Below are positions 1-9,952 of a stretch of DNA of 64,000 nucleotides, in pieces. The stretch comes from Bacteroidales bacterium. Its GTDB lineage: Bacteria > Bacteroidota > Bacteroidia > Bacteroidales > Prolixibacteraceae. Each line of letters begins with the position of its first letter. Position 1 is the first letter of the stretch. The notes below the pieces were generated by a model that saw only the letters and a program-made list of their open reading frames with translations, was not told the DNA's origin and ran no database searches. The stretch is taken from positions 1 through 64,000 of the forward strand of contig JAAYDJ010000028.1 of assembly GCA_012729335.1 (NCBI GenBank), given 5' to 3'. The position numbers and the translations under genes were made by a program.

Positions 1-23
1 ACAAGGCGGACCGGATCGATGCT

Positions 24-797
24 TCAGCTGCGAACCAGGCGGGTACCACGGCCTTTGTAGAAGTTATCGGGATTGGTGATCAACACTTCGCTGACCCCGT
101 TATGGATGGCCTTGAAGCCGTTGTAGAGTTTGGGGATCATGCCACTGCTGATGATGCCCGCTTCCTGGTATTCCAGAAACTGGGGCTCAGTGAGTTCTCC
201 CAACACGCTGTCGTCGTCGAGCGGATCGGAAAGAACGCCCCTTTTCTCAAAACAGTAGAAAAGGAGGACTTTATAGAAGTGGGAGAGTTCGATGGCCAGA
301 CGGGAGGCGATAGTGTCGGCGTTGGTATTGAGCATCATGCCTTTACCATCGTGGGTGAGGGGGGCGACGACGGGAATGACGTTTTCTCCCAGGATAATGC
401 GCAGCTCACGGGAGTTGACATTCTCCACATCCCCGGCATACCCGTAATCGATGTCGGTGACCGCTCTTTTCCGGGCCCGTACCAGATCCAGGTCAGCTCC
501 CGTCAACCCCAGAGCATTACAATTACGCGCCTGCAGTCCGGCCACTACCCGCTTGTTGATCAGTCCGCCATATACCATGGTCACAATCTCCAGGGTCTCC
601 AGGTCAGTGATCCGGCGACCGTCCACCATTTTCGTCTCCACACCCAGCCGGGCAGCCAGGTCGGTAGCCGCCTTGCCACCACCGTGGACCAGGATCTTGT
701 ACCCCGTGATCGTGGTAAATGCATCCAGCAACCGGTCAAGCAACTCCGGCTCTTCCACCACTTTCCCACCTACTTTGACGATCGTCAGCCTGTCCAT
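24..797 (-). CDS. argB: acetylglutamate kinase family (N-acetyl- or N-succinyl-glutamate kinase)
   Basis: 257 aa; amino acid kinase fold motifs KVGGKVV, VHGGGKAATDLAARLG, NTNADTIASRLA, SSGMIPKL. Confidence 0.93.
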   Translation of the reverse strand: MDRLTIVKVGGKVVEEPELLDRLLDAFTTITGYKILVHGGGKAATDLAARLGVETKMVDGRRITDLETLEIVTMVYGGLINKRVVAGLQARNCNALGLTGADLDLVRARKRAVTDIDYGYAGDVENVNSRELRIILGENVIPVVAPLTHDGKGMMLNTNADTIASRLAIELSHFYKVLLFYCFEKRGVLSDPLDDDSVLGELTEPQFLEYQEAGIISSGMIPKLYNGFKAIHNGVSEVLITNPDNFYKGRGTRLVRS

Positions 798-801
798 AAA
801 A

Positions 802-1407
802 TCAATCTTTTAAGCGGATAAAATTCTCCAGAATGGCACTCCCCACATCACCGCTCTTCTCGGGATGAAACTGGGTGGCATAGAAGTTCTCCTTCTGCAG
901 TGCTGCACTGAAAGGTTTCATATAGTTGCACAGGGCCGAGGTGTGTTCGCCCTCTTCGGCATAATAAGAATGTACGAAGTAAACATATTGGTGTTCCATT
1001 GCGGGAGTGAAAATTCGCCCTTTCAGATGATAAATGGCGTTCCACCCCATATGGGGCACCTTGTCGACATGTTCGCGACCCGGGGCAGACACGAACTTAC
1101 GTACCACCTCCCCGAAGATGCCCAGGCAGGGGGTATCCCCCTCTTCTGAATGGGCACACATCAGCTGAAGCCCCAGGCAGATGCCCAACACCGGCTGTGT
1201 CAGCGACCTGATGACCCCGTCGAGGCCACGGGCACGCAGGTAAGCCATGGTATTGGCCGCCTCCCCCACCCCGGGAAATATCACCCGGTCGGCCGCACGG
1301 ATACGCTCCGGATCGTCAGTGACTTCCGCCTGCACCCCTAAACGATGCAAAGCATTGCACACCGACTCAATGTTCCCCGCATTGTATTTGATAATCACTA
1401 CCTCCAT
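802..1407 (-). CDS. hisH: imidazole glycerol phosphate synthase subunit HisH (glutamine amidotransferase)
   Basis: 201 aa; IIKYNAGNIESV, GICLGLQLM nucleophile elbow, FHPEKS. Confidence 0.95.
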   Translation of the reverse strand: MEVVIIKYNAGNIESVCNALHRLGVQAEVTDDPERIRAADRVIFPGVGEAANTMAYLRARGLDGVIRSLTQPVLGICLGLQLMCAHSEEGDTPCLGIFGEVVRKFVSAPGREHVDKVPHMGWNAIYHLKGRIFTPAMEHQYVYFVHSYYAEEGEHTSALCNYMKPFSAALQKENFYATQFHPEKSGDVGSAILENFIRLKD

Positions 1408-1539
1408 AAACCGATTATGCTAAATTCAGGCCAACTTCACCATACACCACCCGGAAAATCCCTGAATCATGTATGGAGAACTACTCCTCCCCCTTTTCAA
1501 AATCAAGACTCAGGATTACTATTCAAATATTCTGACATG

Positions 1540-2136
1540 CTAATCCTCCCCCAAGGCTTTTTCAATGACTTTTTTCATCTGTGCGAACTCCTCCTCTTTG
1601 AAGAGACGGGTGAGGAAAATGATTTTTCCTGATTTGTCGATGATCACATTGCGGGTGACGCCGGCGCCCTTTTCCGCAAAGGTGTAAAAGATCTTACCCC
1701 CGGGGTCCAAAGCGAGGGGATAGGTGATTCCCACATCTTTCCCGAATTTGACCACCTTGTCGAGCGGTTCGTCGAGGTCGATGCCGTAAAGGGCGAACTT
1801 CGGGTTATTCCGGTGTTTGGCCCAGATCTCCTTTTCGATATGGGGCATCTCCTTGCGGCACACCCCGCACCAGCTGGCCGTGAACTGAAGCATCACTACC
1901 CTGCCTTTCAGGTCTGACATCTTCACCTTTTTCCCGTCGGTGAGCGTCATCTCAAATTCAGGCACCAGCTGCCCCGGTTTTACTACATACCCATAATCGG
2001 CCGGAACCTCTTTCTGCACAGGGTTCTGGCCGTCCGCCACCACAGAGGCGGACATAAAAACGACCCACAATAAAAGCGCATACGCTGTTTGACGCATGCG
2101 AAAAGATTTTTGCTTGTTTCCTGCTTCAGTCATCAT
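1540..2136 (-). CDS. TlpA/ResA-like thioredoxin-family lipoprotein or secreted protein
   Basis: 198 aa; N-terminal hydrophobic segment, LKGRVVMLQFTASWCGVCRKEMP (WCxxC). Confidence 0.88.
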   Translation of the reverse strand: MMTEAGNKQKSFRMRQTAYALLLWVVFMSASVVADGQNPVQKEVPADYGYVVKPGQLVPEFEMTLTDGKKVKMSDLKGRVVMLQFTASWCGVCRKEMPHIEKEIWAKHRNNPKFALYGIDLDEPLDKVVKFGKDVGITYPLALDPGGKIFYTFAEKGAGVTRNVIIDKSGKIIFLTRLFKEEEFAQMKKVIEKALGED

Positions 2137-2281
2137 TCTGTTTTTCAGGCTAATTTGTATATTTTATTACACTCTGCCAGCTTGCGTTACTCCTCCGGAA
2201 GACTCTTTCTCCCTCCGTTGTCCAGGTTTTCCGGGGTTCCGGAGATGACTTGAGACTTGAGGAGGTCTCCACTTTAGTCCT

Positions 2282-3166
2282 TCAGTTGAACACCACAGTC
2301 CGGTTACGATAAACGAGGACTTTGTGCTGTAAGTGTTTAAAGACCGCTTGCGAAAGTACGATTTTTTCAAGATCACGCCCTTTCCTGACCAGGTTTTCTA
2401 CCGTGTCAACGTGGCTGCAGCGGGTCACGTCCTGTTCAATGATAGGGCCGGCATCGAGCTCACCGTTCACATAGTGGCTGGTTGCGCCGATGATTTTGAC
2501 ACCCCGCTGGTGTGCGGCATGATAGGGGCGCGCCCCGGCAAATGCCGGGAGAAACGAATGATGGATGTTGATGATCCGGTTAGGATAACGTGATATGAAA
2601 GCAGGGGAGAGAATCTGCATGTACCGGGCCAGTACCACAAAATCAATCCGTTGGGCCGCGAGCAACTCCAGTTCGGCTGCCTCCTGCGCCGCTTTGTTCT
2701 CAGGGGTCAGCGGAAAATGATGAAAGGGGATGTTAAACCTTTGCGCCACAGGTTCCAGCCGCCGGTGGTTACTGACCACCAGGGGAATCTCCACATCCCA
2801 CTCCCCGGCGGTATACCGCGAGAGGATGTCAAACAGGCAGTGGGGCATCTCTGACACAAACAAGGCCATCCGCTGTACCTCCTCCGAGAAAAAGAGCTTC
2901 CAGGTCATCTCCAGCGGAACGGCAATCAGGGTCGCAAAATAATCACCGATCTTATCCCGCGGAATCGTAAAGCCCTCCAGTTCCCACTCTACACGCATAT
3001 AAAAGGTCATCTCCTGACGGTCAACATGCTGGTCGAGGTAAATGATGTTCCCGTTGTTCCGGTTGAGAAATTCGGTGACCGTGGCCAGTATCCCCTGCCG
3101 GTCGGGACAGTGGATCAGCAATATCGCCGTATCCTTTTTCTCTTTTAATGTGCGTATGCTCTTCAT
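2282..3166 (-). CDS. purU: formyltetrahydrofolate deformylase
   Basis: 294 aa; N-terminal ACT-like domain (LLIHCPDRQGILATVTEFL) plus formyltransferase domain (ARYMQILSPAFISRYPNRIINIHHSFLPAFAGARPYHAAHQRGVKIIGATSHYV). Confidence 0.94.
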   Translation of the reverse strand: MKSIRTLKEKKDTAILLIHCPDRQGILATVTEFLNRNNGNIIYLDQHVDRQEMTFYMRVEWELEGFTIPRDKIGDYFATLIAVPLEMTWKLFFSEEVQRMALFVSEMPHCLFDILSRYTAGEWDVEIPLVVSNHRRLEPVAQRFNIPFHHFPLTPENKAAQEAAELELLAAQRIDFVVLARYMQILSPAFISRYPNRIINIHHSFLPAFAGARPYHAAHQRGVKIIGATSHYVNGELDAGPIIEQDVTRCSHVDTVENLVRKGRDLEKIVLSQAVFKHLQHKVLVYRNRTVVFN

Positions 3167-3196
3167 AATAAATATCAGAAGTTTAGGATATTATAA

Positions 3197-3451
3197 TAAT
3201 CTGGAGTCTGGAGTCTCGAATCTTGAATGAGGGAATCCTGAGTCTGGAGTCTGGAGTCTGGAATCTGGAATCTGGAGTCTCGAATCTTGAATGAGGGAAT
3301 CCTGAGTCTGGAGTCTGGAGTCTGGAATCTGGAATCTGGAGTCTCGAATCTTGAATGAGGGAATCCTGAGTCTGGAGTCTTGAGTCTGGAGTCTTGAATG
3401 AGGGAATTCTGAATCCTGAGTCTCGAATCTTGAATGCGGGAGTCCTGAATC
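3197..3451. repeat. GANTC-core heptamer tandem array with 64-bp higher-order unit
   Basis: Units GAGTCTG/GAATCTG/GAATCTT etc.; 64-bp block 3211-3274 repeated identically at 3275-3338 and starting again at 3339. Confidence 0.97.
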
Positions 3452-3453
3452 AT

Positions 3454-4608
3454 TTAAAGCAGTCCCTTGGTGGTGGGCAGCTGAAAGTTAAAAGGGTCGC
3501 GCCGGAGGGCCATTTTCAAGGCCCGGGCCAATCCCTTGAAGAGGGCTTCGGCCTTGTGGTGATCGTTGTCGCCTTCGGCCTGCAGGAAGAGGTTGCAGCG
3601 GGCGGTATCGGAAAACGACTTAAAAAAGTGGAAGAAGAGTTCGGTCGGAACATCCCCCACCCTTTCCCTGCGGAACTCCACCTTCCAGACGAGCCAGGGG
3701 CGGCCGCCGAAGTCGAGGGCAGCGGTGGCCAGGCAGTCGTCCATAGGGAGCACATATCCATATCTTTCAAGACCCGTTTTGTCACCCAGTGCCTTGCCGA
3801 AGGCCTCTCCCAGGGCCAGGGCGGTATCCTCCACGGTATGGTGTTCGTCGACGTGCAGGTCACCCTTCACCCTGACCGTCAGGTCGCAACCCGAATGGCG
3901 GGCGATCTGGTCCAGCATATGGTCCAGAAACCCCAGTCCGGTGGAGATGTCGCTGCGGCCCTGGCCATCCAGATTCAGAAAAATCCTGATATCGGTTTCC
4001 CGGGTGGTGCGCACCACGGTAGCTGTCCGCACCGGAAGGGCCAGGAAAGCAAAAATCTCATCCCAGCTGTTGGTCACAAGCGCCAAATGCTCCGCCAATC
4101 CGGCCGTTGCCACCTCGTCCCGGGTGAGGAGGGTGGTATAAAGAATGGCCCGGGTTCCCAGGTTGGCCGCCAGTTCAATGTCGGTAAGCCGGTCGCCGAT
4201 GACGTAACTCCCCGCCAGGTCATACCCGCCCCCTGTGTACCGGCCCAGCAGAGCTATCCCCGGTTTGCGCGTGGGGGCTTTCTCCTCCGGAAAGGTGCGG
4301 TCAATGAGTATTTCCTCAAAGGTGACACCCTCATTGCCCAATAGCCTGAGCAGTTTCCCCTGCACGAGGGTAAAGGCCTCCTCGGGGTATCCCGCGGTAC
4401 CCAGTCCGTCCTGATTTGAAACCATCACCAGCTCAAAGGGAAGCTTTTCCCTGATCCGCCGCAGGTTGGTGATCACCCCCGGCAGCAACTCCAGCTTCTC
4501 CAGAGAATCCACCTGAAAATCTTCGGGAGGCTCCACGATCAGGGTGCCGTCACGGTCTATGAACAATACCTTCTTCATCTGTTTAAATAATATCTTAAAA
4601 TGGTTCAT
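3454..4608 (-). CDS. hisB: bifunctional histidinol-phosphatase / imidazoleglycerol-phosphate dehydratase
   Basis: 384 aa; N-terminal HAD domain ([10 protein letters not shown]) plus IGPD domain ([41 protein letters not shown]). Confidence 0.96.
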   Translation of the reverse strand: MNHFKILFKQMKKVLFIDRDGTLIVEPPEDFQVDSLEKLELLPGVITNLRRIREKLPFELVMVSNQDGLGTAGYPEEAFTLVQGKLLRLLGNEGVTFEEILIDRTFPEEKAPTRKPGIALLGRYTGGGYDLAGSYVIGDRLTDIELAANLGTRAILYTTLLTRDEVATAGLAEHLALVTNSWDEIFAFLALPVRTATVVRTTRETDIRIFLNLDGQGRSDISTGLGFLDHMLDQIARHSGCDLTVRVKGDLHVDEHHTVEDTALALGEAFGKALGDKTGLERYGYVLPMDDCLATAALDFGGRPWLVWKVEFRRERVGDVPTELFFHFFKSFSDTARCNLFLQAEGDNDHHKAEALFKGLARALKMALRRDPFNFQLPTTKGLL

Positions 4609-5641
4609 TCCGTGAAATGTCGTGCAGGGCCCTGATCAGAATTTCGTTTTCACCGGGGGTTCCCACGGTGATCCGCAGGCTTTCGTCGCAGAGGAGTATC
4701 CGGGAGCGGTCACGGACGATGATTCCCCTGTCGGTGAGGAGGCCATAGATCTTCCGGGCATCAGAAACCCTGACCAGCAAGAAATTGGCATCGCTGGGCC
4801 AGACCTTTTCCACGCAGGGAACGGAGGCCAAGGCCGCTGCCAGCCCTTCGCGCTCCGTCAGAAGGGTGTGCACCCACTCTTCCTTCCGGGCTTCCGTGTC
4901 CAGGAGTTCCAGGGCGGTCCGCTGGGTCAGGCTGCTCAGGTTGTATGGGTATTTGATGCGGTTCATCAGGGTGATGATCTCCGGAGCCGCAAAAGCCATC
5001 CCCAGCCGGAGGCCCGCCATACCCCAGGCTTTGGAGAAGGTCTGCAGGACGATCAGGTTAGGAAATTCAGAAAGCCGGGGCAGCAAGGACCCCTTCCGGG
5101 AGAAATCGACATACGCCTCATCGACCACCACGGGACCGGGAAAACCTAGGATAACCTTCACCATCTCTGCGGAATCGAGGGCGTTGCCCGTGGGATTGTT
5201 GGGCGAACAGAGGAAGATGATCCTGGTTGCGGGGTTCACAGCCGCCAGAAGCCGTCTGGCATCCAGCTGGTAATCCCCGCTGAGGGGTACGCCGGTTACC
5301 GCGATGTGGTTAACCCCGGCTGCTACCGCGTACATGCCATAGGTGGGTTCAATCTGCACCAGATTGTGTTGCCCGGGCTCACAGAAAATCCTGATCAGCA
5401 AATCGATCGGCTCATCGCTTCCGTTTCCCAGGAAGATCAGGGAGGGATCGGTCTCTTTGAGTTGGGCCACTTTCTTTTTGAGTTCCCGTTGGAGTGGATC
5501 GGGGTAGCGGTTCCAGGGCTGGTTCCAGGGATTCTCATTGGCATCGAGAAAAACCATAGCCTCCCCTGAATATTCGTCGCGCGCCGAGGAATAGGGCTTG
5601 AGCTGAAGGATATTGGGCCGGGCCCATTGGGTGAGTTCCAT
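4595..5641 (-). CDS. hisC: histidinol-phosphate aminotransferase
   Basis: 348 aa PLP aminotransferase; [34 protein letters not shown]; his-operon context. Confidence 0.95.
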   Translation of the reverse strand: MELTQWARPNILQLKPYSSARDEYSGEAMVFLDANENPWNQPWNRYPDPLQRELKKKVAQLKETDPSLIFLGNGSDEPIDLLIRIFCEPGQHNLVQIEPTYGMYAVAAGVNHIAVTGVPLSGDYQLDARRLLAAVNPATRIIFLCSPNNPTGNALDSAEMVKVILGFPGPVVVDEAYVDFSRKGSLLPRLSEFPNLIVLQTFSKAWGMAGLRLGMAFAAPEIITLMNRIKYPYNLSSLTQRTALELLDTEARKEEWVHTLLTEREGLAAALASVPCVEKVWPSDANFLLVRVSDARKIYGLLTDRGIIVRDRSRILLCDESLRITVGTPGENEILIRALHDISRNEPF

Positions 5642-5642
5642 A

Positions 5643-6941
5643 TTATATTCCTTTCATTTTCAGGTAATCGAGCCGAAGGGTAACGGCATTTTTATGGGCT
5701 TCAAGCTCTTCGGCAGCCGCCATGGTCTCCACCACCGGCCCCAGATTCTTGAGTCCGGAGGTGGTGATTTCCTGGAAGGTGATCTTGCGCACGAAACTGT
5801 CCATGTTCACGCCGCTGAAGGAGCGGGCCCATCCGTTGGTGGGCAGGGTGTGGTTGGGCCCTGAGGCGTAGTCGCCGGCACTCTCGGGGGTGAAATTTCC
5901 CATGAAAACCGACCCGGCATGGGTGACCAGGGGGGCCAGCGTGGAATAGTTTCCGGTACTGATGATCAGGTGTTCAGGTGCATAGGCATTGATCAGGTCC
6001 ATGATCTCCCCGTCGTGCGAAAAGATGACGATCCTGCTGTTTTCCAAGGCCTTTCGGGCGATGTCCCTGCGGGGAAGGGCTTCGAGCTGCTCCTGCAGCG
6101 CGCTTTCTATTCCGGGCAGAAGACGCTTTCCGCGCAAGACCAGCAGGACCTGGCTGTCGGGACCGTGTTCGGCCTGTGACAGGAGGTCGGCGGCGATGAA
6201 GGCGGGTTCCGCGGAATGGTCGGCGATGATGGCCACTTCGGAGGGGCCTGCCGGCATGTCGACGGCCACGTCGTTGAGGCTCACCAGTTGTTTGGCCGCC
6301 ATGACGTACTGGTTGCCGGGGCCGAAGATCTTGTCGACTTTAGGGGTAACCACGCCGTAGGCCATGGCACCGATGGCCTGGACTCCTCCGAGCCGGAAGA
6401 TGCGGGTGACACCCGCGATGCGTGCCGCCGCCAGAATGGCCGGGTGAACCGATCCGTCACGCCCGGGAGGGGTGCAAAGGATGATCTCGCGGCAGCCGGC
6501 CAGGCGCGCCGGAACCGCCAGCATCAGCACCGTCGAAAACAAAGGGGCGCTCCCACCCGGAATATACAATCCCACCCTCTCAATGGCCACGGGTTTCTGC
6601 CAGCACCACACCCCCGGCATGGTCTCTACCTTTCGGGGGGACTGGAGCTGCGCCCCATGGAAGGCGGCGATGTTCTCCGCGGCCTGCGCCATCGCCTCCC
6701 GCAGTAAAGGGGAGGTGCTTTCCCAGGCCGCCTCCATCTCAGCAGCCGTCACCTCCCACCGGTCTACCACCACCCCATCAAAACGAAGGGTGAGCTCCCG
6801 CAGGGCTTCCTCCCCGTTCCGGCGAACCGACTCCAGCAACCCACCTACCCGGCTGGCCAGGTCGGAAACATCAAACAAAGGCCGCCGCAGAATCTCCGGC
6901 CACTGTTCCCTGTCAGGGTGATCATATATTCTCATTCGCAA
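5643..6941 (-). CDS. hisD: histidinol dehydrogenase
   Basis: 432 aa; YIPGGSAPLFSTVLMLAVPA, FGPGNQYV, AGPSEVAIIAD, QAEHGPDSQ. Confidence 0.97.
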   Translation of the reverse strand: MRMRIYDHPDREQWPEILRRPLFDVSDLASRVGGLLESVRRNGEEALRELTLRFDGVVVDRWEVTAAEMEAAWESTSPLLREAMAQAAENIAAFHGAQLQSPRKVETMPGVWCWQKPVAIERVGLYIPGGSAPLFSTVLMLAVPARLAGCREIILCTPPGRDGSVHPAILAAARIAGVTRIFRLGGVQAIGAMAYGVVTPKVDKIFGPGNQYVMAAKQLVSLNDVAVDMPAGPSEVAIIADHSAEPAFIAADLLSQAEHGPDSQVLLVLRGKRLLPGIESALQEQLEALPRRDIARKALENSRIVIFSHDGEIMDLINAYAPEHLIISTGNYSTLAPLVTHAGSVFMGNFTPESAGDYASGPNHTLPTNGWARSFSGVNMDSFVRKITFQEITTSGLKNLGPVVETMAAAEELEAHKNAVTLRLDYLKMKGI

Positions 6942-6968
6942 AGTTGTTTGTTAATTTATGGATAATCC

Positions 6969-7829
6969 TTAAAATATCATCTTCTCAATGGGAACCACCA
7001 GGATGCCTTCGGCCCCGGCCCTTTTCAGCTTTCCGATCACCTCCCAGAAATCCTTTTCGCTGATCACCGAATGGACGGAACTCCAGCCCGGTTCAGCCAG
7101 AGGCATCACTGTCGGACTTTTCATGCCGGGAAGGATGGCTGAAATCTCGCCTATTTTATGGTTTGGGGCATTGAGCAGAATATACTTTTTCCCCTCGGAA
7201 CGCTGTACCGATTCCAGCCTGAAGATCAGTTCATCAAGGATCTCCCTCCGGGCGGGCGACAGCGCATGGTTGGCGATGAGCACCGCTTCGGAGGTGACAA
7301 CTGTTTCGACCTCTTTCAGGCGGTTGCTCACCAGCGTGGAACCCGAACTGACAATGTCAAAGATGGCATCGGAAAGGCCGATACCGGGGGAGATCTCCAC
7401 GGAACCGTTGATGACGTGGATTTCAGAGGTGAGGCCGTTTTCGGCAAGCCACTTCCGGAGGATGGCCGGATAGGAAGTGGCGATTTTCCGTCCTGAGAAC
7501 CACTCCTTGCCGTGGTATTCCATTTGTTGGGGGATGGCCAGGGAAAGGCGGCAGCGACTGAATCCCAGCCTTTTGACAATGGCCACATCCTCACCGCGTT
7601 CCAGCACTTCGTTTTCGCCCACGATCCCCACGTCGGCCGCTCCGTAAGCGACGGTCTGCGGAATGTCGTCGTCACGCAGGTAAAGCACCTCCACGGGAAA
7701 ATTCATGGCCGGCGATACCAGGTTACGGCGGCCGATGACCAGGTTGATTCCCGCCTCCTCCATCAGTTTGACCGATCCTTCATTCAGCCGTCCTTTGGTC
7801 TGAATGGCAATTCTTAAGATTTCCTCCAT
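6969..7829 (-). CDS. hisG: ATP phosphoribosyltransferase, long form
   Basis: 286 aa; IAIQTKGRLNEGSVKLMEEAGI, DIVSSGSTLVSNRLKEVE, C-terminal ACT-like regulatory domain. Confidence 0.96.
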   Translation of the reverse strand: MEEILRIAIQTKGRLNEGSVKLMEEAGINLVIGRRNLVSPAMNFPVEVLYLRDDDIPQTVAYGAADVGIVGENEVLERGEDVAIVKRLGFSRCRLSLAIPQQMEYHGKEWFSGRKIATSYPAILRKWLAENGLTSEIHVINGSVEISPGIGLSDAIFDIVSSGSTLVSNRLKEVETVVTSEAVLIANHALSPARREILDELIFRLESVQRSEGKKYILLNAPNHKIGEISAILPGMKSPTVMPLAEPGWSSVHSVISEKDFWEVIGKLKRAGAEGILVVPIEKMIF

Positions 7830-7840
7830 AAAAAAACATT

Positions 7841-7965
7841 AAAAAAGGCCTACCGTTACTGGTAAGCCTTCAGGTGAATATCGTCAAGCACCGACATACC
7901 GCCTACGGCCTACCTCCAGGCAGGTGAGATGCGTGACGTCCGTGAAGATAAAACATGGCGTTCAT
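7841..7965 (-). promoter_or_regulatory. candidate his leader/attenuator: His-containing leader ORF, antiterminator and intrinsic terminator
   Basis: Leader ORF MNAMFYLHGRHASHLPGGRP* (ATG at 7965-7963, stop 7905-7903) with three in-frame CAC codons; terminator arms 7845-7854/7861-7870 followed by U tract; GGTAGGCC of the terminator 3' arm is duplicated in the leader (7907-7914). Confidence 0.65.
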
Positions 7966-8209
7966 AATCTCGCTTTGTGGCTGCAATAATAACAATAAAT
8001 TATCAGTCGGGAAACAAAAAGGGTAATAAAATGAAACCCGGCCGATTACTTTTCGATCATTGTGACGGAATATCGGCCAATTGCTTTCAACTGACACTAT
8101 TCGTTTAAAAATGCATACAAATGGGATCTAACCGGGAAAATCCGGCGGGTCACATTAATTTTAATCCATGACAAGACCCTTAGGTAGAATCATTAAAAAA
8201 CAGAAGATC

Positions 8210-8566
8210 ATGAATGCATTGAGAAACAGTGTCAGGCTTATCGGGCACCTGGGTGACACGCCGAAAGTCAGGCAGCTGGAGAGTGGCAGGAAGGTGGCCA
8301 ATTTTTCTTTGGCCACCAATGAGACGTATGTCGACGGTGCGGGCAACCGCAAGTCGGAGACGACGTGGCACAGGCTGGTGGCATATGGCAATACGGCCGG
8401 GGTGGCGGAGAAGTACCTTCAGAAGGGTTCGGAAGTCGCCGTCGAGGGCAAGCTGACCCACCGCAGTTATGACGACAAAAACGGGGAAACCCACTACATC
8501 ACCGAAGTGGTGGTCAACTCCATGATGATGCTCGATGCCCGGAACAGGCAAAACGGTGAAGAATAA
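8210..8566 (+). CDS. ssb: single-stranded DNA-binding protein
   Basis: OB-fold protein starting MNALRNSVRLIGHLGDTPKVR (internal Met preferred over 8168); WHRLVAYGNTAGVAEKYLQKGSEVAVEGKL. Confidence 0.93.
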   Translation: MNALRNSVRLIGHLGDTPKVRQLESGRKVANFSLATNETYVDGAGNRKSETTWHRLVAYGNTAGVAEKYLQKGSEVAVEGKLTHRSYDDKNGETHYITEVVVNSMMMLDARNRQNGEE

Positions 8567-8698
8567 CCCCACCATCCCGCAGCAGTGCTGCTGATTTACA
8601 AACCTCAAAATTACCCCAATGGAGGGTTCCATCCCTCAGTTCATTCCAGGTGACCAGTTCACCAAGTTGCGTTCTTAGTTCAGTTCTTATGGTGGTTG

Positions 8699-8740
8699 AC
8701 CCGGAGTGGGTTCCGTTGACCGGAACCCTCCGGGTTTTTT
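8699..8740 (+). terminator. intrinsic terminator downstream of ssb
   Basis: ACCCGGAG..GGTTCCG-TTGAC-CGGAACC.CTCCGGGT followed by T tract. Confidence 0.7.
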
Positions 8741-8846
8741 CGGATCATCACTGACAACCCCATCAATCAACGGAAATAATCCTATATTTGGGGGAACCCG
8801 GGAACGATGGGTCATTTCAGGCCCGGGGACCCGGGGTGTATGAGGT

Positions 8847-9875
8847 ATGGAAAGTAAAACAGTATCAGGCGTCAGGCCGCTGGGTTTTCTCTGGGAGACC
8901 CGGAATCCCTTCTTGTTTTGTGCACACCACAACGATGCCTACCCCCGTGGGGATGGGCGGTACGGCCCTGCAGCCTCCCTGGCGGGCCGCAATCTGGGCA
9001 ATGACTTCACCCTCAGGGAGGGATGGCGTATGTACCACGGCCACCCGGTTCCGGGATTTCCTGTGCACCCCCACCGGGGATTTGAAACGGTCACCATCGT
9101 CCTGAAAGGATTTGTGGACCACTCCGACTCCCATGGTTCGGCAGGGCGCTACGGAAACGGGGATGTCCAGTGGATGACGGCCGGCAGCGGACTTCAGCAC
9201 GCAGAGATGTTTCCCCTGCTCAGAACAGAAGAACCCAATCCGCTGGAGCTCTTCCAGGTATGGCTGAACCTTCCTGCTGCGCGCAAATTCTGCACCCCGT
9301 TCTATAAAATGCTCTGGGCGGAGGAGATTCCCGTGGTGACCACCCGTGATGCGCATAATCGGCAGAGCATGGTAAGGGTCATTGCCGGCACCTGGGCGGG
9401 GGTGACCGCGCCTGCGCCGGCACCCGACTCGTGGGCGGCAGATCCGGCCAACGGGGTGACCATCTGGCTGGTGACCATGGATCCCGGGGCCACCCTGACG
9501 CTCCCCGCGGCAGCCCCTAGGCTAACGCGAACCCTTTACTTCTATGAAGGGAGTAGCCTGACCGCCGGCACCACCCCCCTGCCCCGCTACCACCAGGCCG
9601 ACCTGGCCCCCGAGCGGGAGATCACCCTGGTCAACGGGGCCGGCGAAGGCCGCTTTCTGCTCCTTCAGGGCCGCCCCCTGGAAGAACCGGTGGTCCAGTA
9701 CGGCCCCTTCGTCATGAACAGCGAAAATGAAATCAGGGAAGCCTTCCGCGATTACCGGGCGACGGAATTCGGGGGATGGCCATGGGACGACCGGGGACCC
9801 GTTCATGGTCCCGAACTGCGGCGCTTCGCCTCTTACCCTGGAGGGGAGACCGTATTCCCGGGCCACGGAAACTAA
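8847..9875 (+). CDS. pirin family protein
   Basis: 342 aa bicupin; HPHRGFETVTIVLKGFVDHSDSHGS, MTAGSGLQHAE. Confidence 0.92.
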   Translation: MESKTVSGVRPLGFLWETRNPFLFCAHHNDAYPRGDGRYGPAASLAGRNLGNDFTLREGWRMYHGHPVPGFPVHPHRGFETVTIVLKGFVDHSDSHGSAGRYGNGDVQWMTAGSGLQHAEMFPLLRTEEPNPLELFQVWLNLPAARKFCTPFYKMLWAEEIPVVTTRDAHNRQSMVRVIAGTWAGVTAPAPAPDSWAADPANGVTIWLVTMDPGATLTLPAAAPRLTRTLYFYEGSSLTAGTTPLPRYHQADLAPEREITLVNGAGEGRFLLLQGRPLEEPVVQYGPFVMNSENEIREAFRDYRATEFGGWPWDDRGPVHGPELRRFASYPGGETVFPGHGN

Positions 9876-9952
9876 CCGTTGCCGCAACCCTTTCCTCCGC
9901 GCCATGCACGAGAGGAAACTCCCCACCGGAATTCAGGCTCCCCTGGTGCCTT

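Noticed and set aside
102-821. Long ORFs antisense to argB, hisB, hisC, gmd, gcvP, pnp and others (e.g. 54864-56732 +, 622 aa)
   Set aside because: Antisense to genes with clear family motifs; GC-rich codon bias opens the opposite frame, and translations have no recognisable domain.
3175-3453. 92-aa minus-strand ORF rich in IQDSRLKTPDSRF repeats
   Set aside because: It is the GANTC heptamer array read in frame; a 7-bp unit gives the same peptide pattern in every frame and the array lacks stop codons, so openness is not evidence of coding.
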